Source of the DNA: CAZLGM01 sp964623625
GTDB lineage: Bacteria > Desulfobacterota > Desulfobulbia > Desulfobulbales > Desulfocapsaceae
Length of the DNA stretch: 15,116 nt
Direction of reading: 5' to 3'
Assembly (NCBI GenBank): GCA_964623625.1
Contig: CAZUUJ010000078.1
Coordinates: 1 to 15,116, forward strand
The notes under the pieces were generated by a model. It was not told the DNA's origin and searched no databases. It worked only from the letters and a program-made list of their open reading frames with translations. The first letter of the stretch is position 1, and every line of letters begins with the position of its first letter. Positions 14,743 to 15,116 of this stretch are shown here, piece after piece. The position numbers were made by a program, and so were the translations under genes.

Positions 14743-15116
14743 TTATTCTTTTGTTTTTTTTCGATTTCCTGATCTCGCCATCGGATGCGCTTTGTCATAC
14801 ACTTCAGCAAGACGATCAAGGGTTACATGGGTGTAACGCTGGGTTGTCGACAGACTGGCATGACCAAGCAACTCCTGAACCGACCTGAGGTCCGCTCCCA
14901 TCTCCAGCAGGTGAGTGGCAAAGGAATGTCTCAAGGCATGAGGAGTGACCGTCTGGGCAATCCCTGCCCTCTCACCATAGGTCTTTACCATCCTCTCCAC
15001 ACTCCTTGTTGACAACCTTCCGCCTCTGCCGTTTAAAAACATGGCCTCTTTTTCCACCTGGCGTCCACGTTCGGCTCTGGCGACAATGAGCCGTTCTCTT
15101 TGAGACAGCCAGGAAT
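14743..15116 (-). CDS. xerC: Tyrosine recombinase XerC, C-terminal part (cut by right edge)
   Basis: The last 123 codons are present and the frame is open to the window edge. The catalytic half of a tyrosine site-specific recombinase is clear: TPHALRHSFATHLL (H-x-x-R), GADLRSVQELLGHASLSTTQRYTHV (the LLGH motif and the Tyr nucleophile in RYTHV), and a basic tail. XerC acts with XerD at dif to resolve chromosome dimers. The identity XerC rather than XerD or an integrase rests on its position directly upstream of hslV-hslU, an arrangement known in several bacterial groups (codV-codW-clpY in Bacillus), and on the closeness of the sequence to Xer proteins. The first arginine and lysine of the active site lie partly outside the window. 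Confidence 0.9.
   Translation of the reverse strand, partial: SWLSQRERLIVARAERGRQVEKEAMFLNGRGGRLSTRSVERMVKTYGERAGIAQTVTPHALRHSFATHLLEMGADLRSVQELLGHASLSTTQRYTHVTLDRLAEVYDKAHPMARSGNRKKTKE

Noticed and set aside
14176..15116. A codY gene or Bacillus-like cod operon
   Set aside because: The order xerC-hslV-hslU is shared with Bacillus, but no codY follows. The next minus-strand gene is an unrelated SGNH hydrolase.

Overview
The window reads as chromosomal DNA of a Gram-negative, probably anaerobic bacterium. A deltaproteobacterial lineage (Desulfobacterota, Desulfobulbales-like) is my best guess. It rests on the xerC-hslV-hslU cluster, a class III fructose-1,6-bisphosphatase in a genome with abundant lipoproteins, and the mixed protein style. 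This is inference; no rRNA or other decisive marker is present. Most genes are of moderate GC, but two (398-1099 and 11394-12545) are visibly richer in A and T.

Left part (1-2057). The window opens with the first codons of a minus-strand macrodomain gene leaving the left edge. Divergent from it is a small membrane-anchored protein with a possible degenerate restriction-endonuclease-like fold. A start-less coding remnant and a small lipoprotein follow. The gap at 1676-2057 is not empty. On the minus strand it holds a 20-codon, tyrosine-rich reading frame with a perfect Shine-Dalgarno sequence, a 10-bp palindrome upstream and a strong intrinsic terminator downstream. This is the best candidate here for an undescribed small element.

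Central part (2058-10537, plus strand). Three sugar-phosphate genes come first: a class III fructose-1,6-bisphosphatase with its metal-binding motifs intact, a GlpX (class II FBPase) family protein that has lost most of the family's metal ligands, and an AP-endonuclease-2/xylose-isomerase-like TIM barrel. A pentapeptide-repeat lipoprotein then overlaps dnaE by four bases (ATGA). dnaE encodes the replicative DNA polymerase III alpha subunit, complete and with an apparently intact PHP metal site.

Right part (10788-15116, minus strand). It holds a zinc-ribbon/DUF2007-like protein, an A/T-rich membrane-anchored SGNH hydrolase that looks acquired, and the conserved xerC-hslV-hslU operon. In that operon hslV and hslU overlap by ATGA, and xerC runs off the right edge. 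A gap of about 230 bases between hslU and the SGNH gene holds an inverted repeat and a sequence resembling an insertion-sequence end.

Functionally the window combines housekeeping (replication, proteolysis, chromosome dimer resolution), gluconeogenesis with a possible non-catalytic partner, and small accessory genes.
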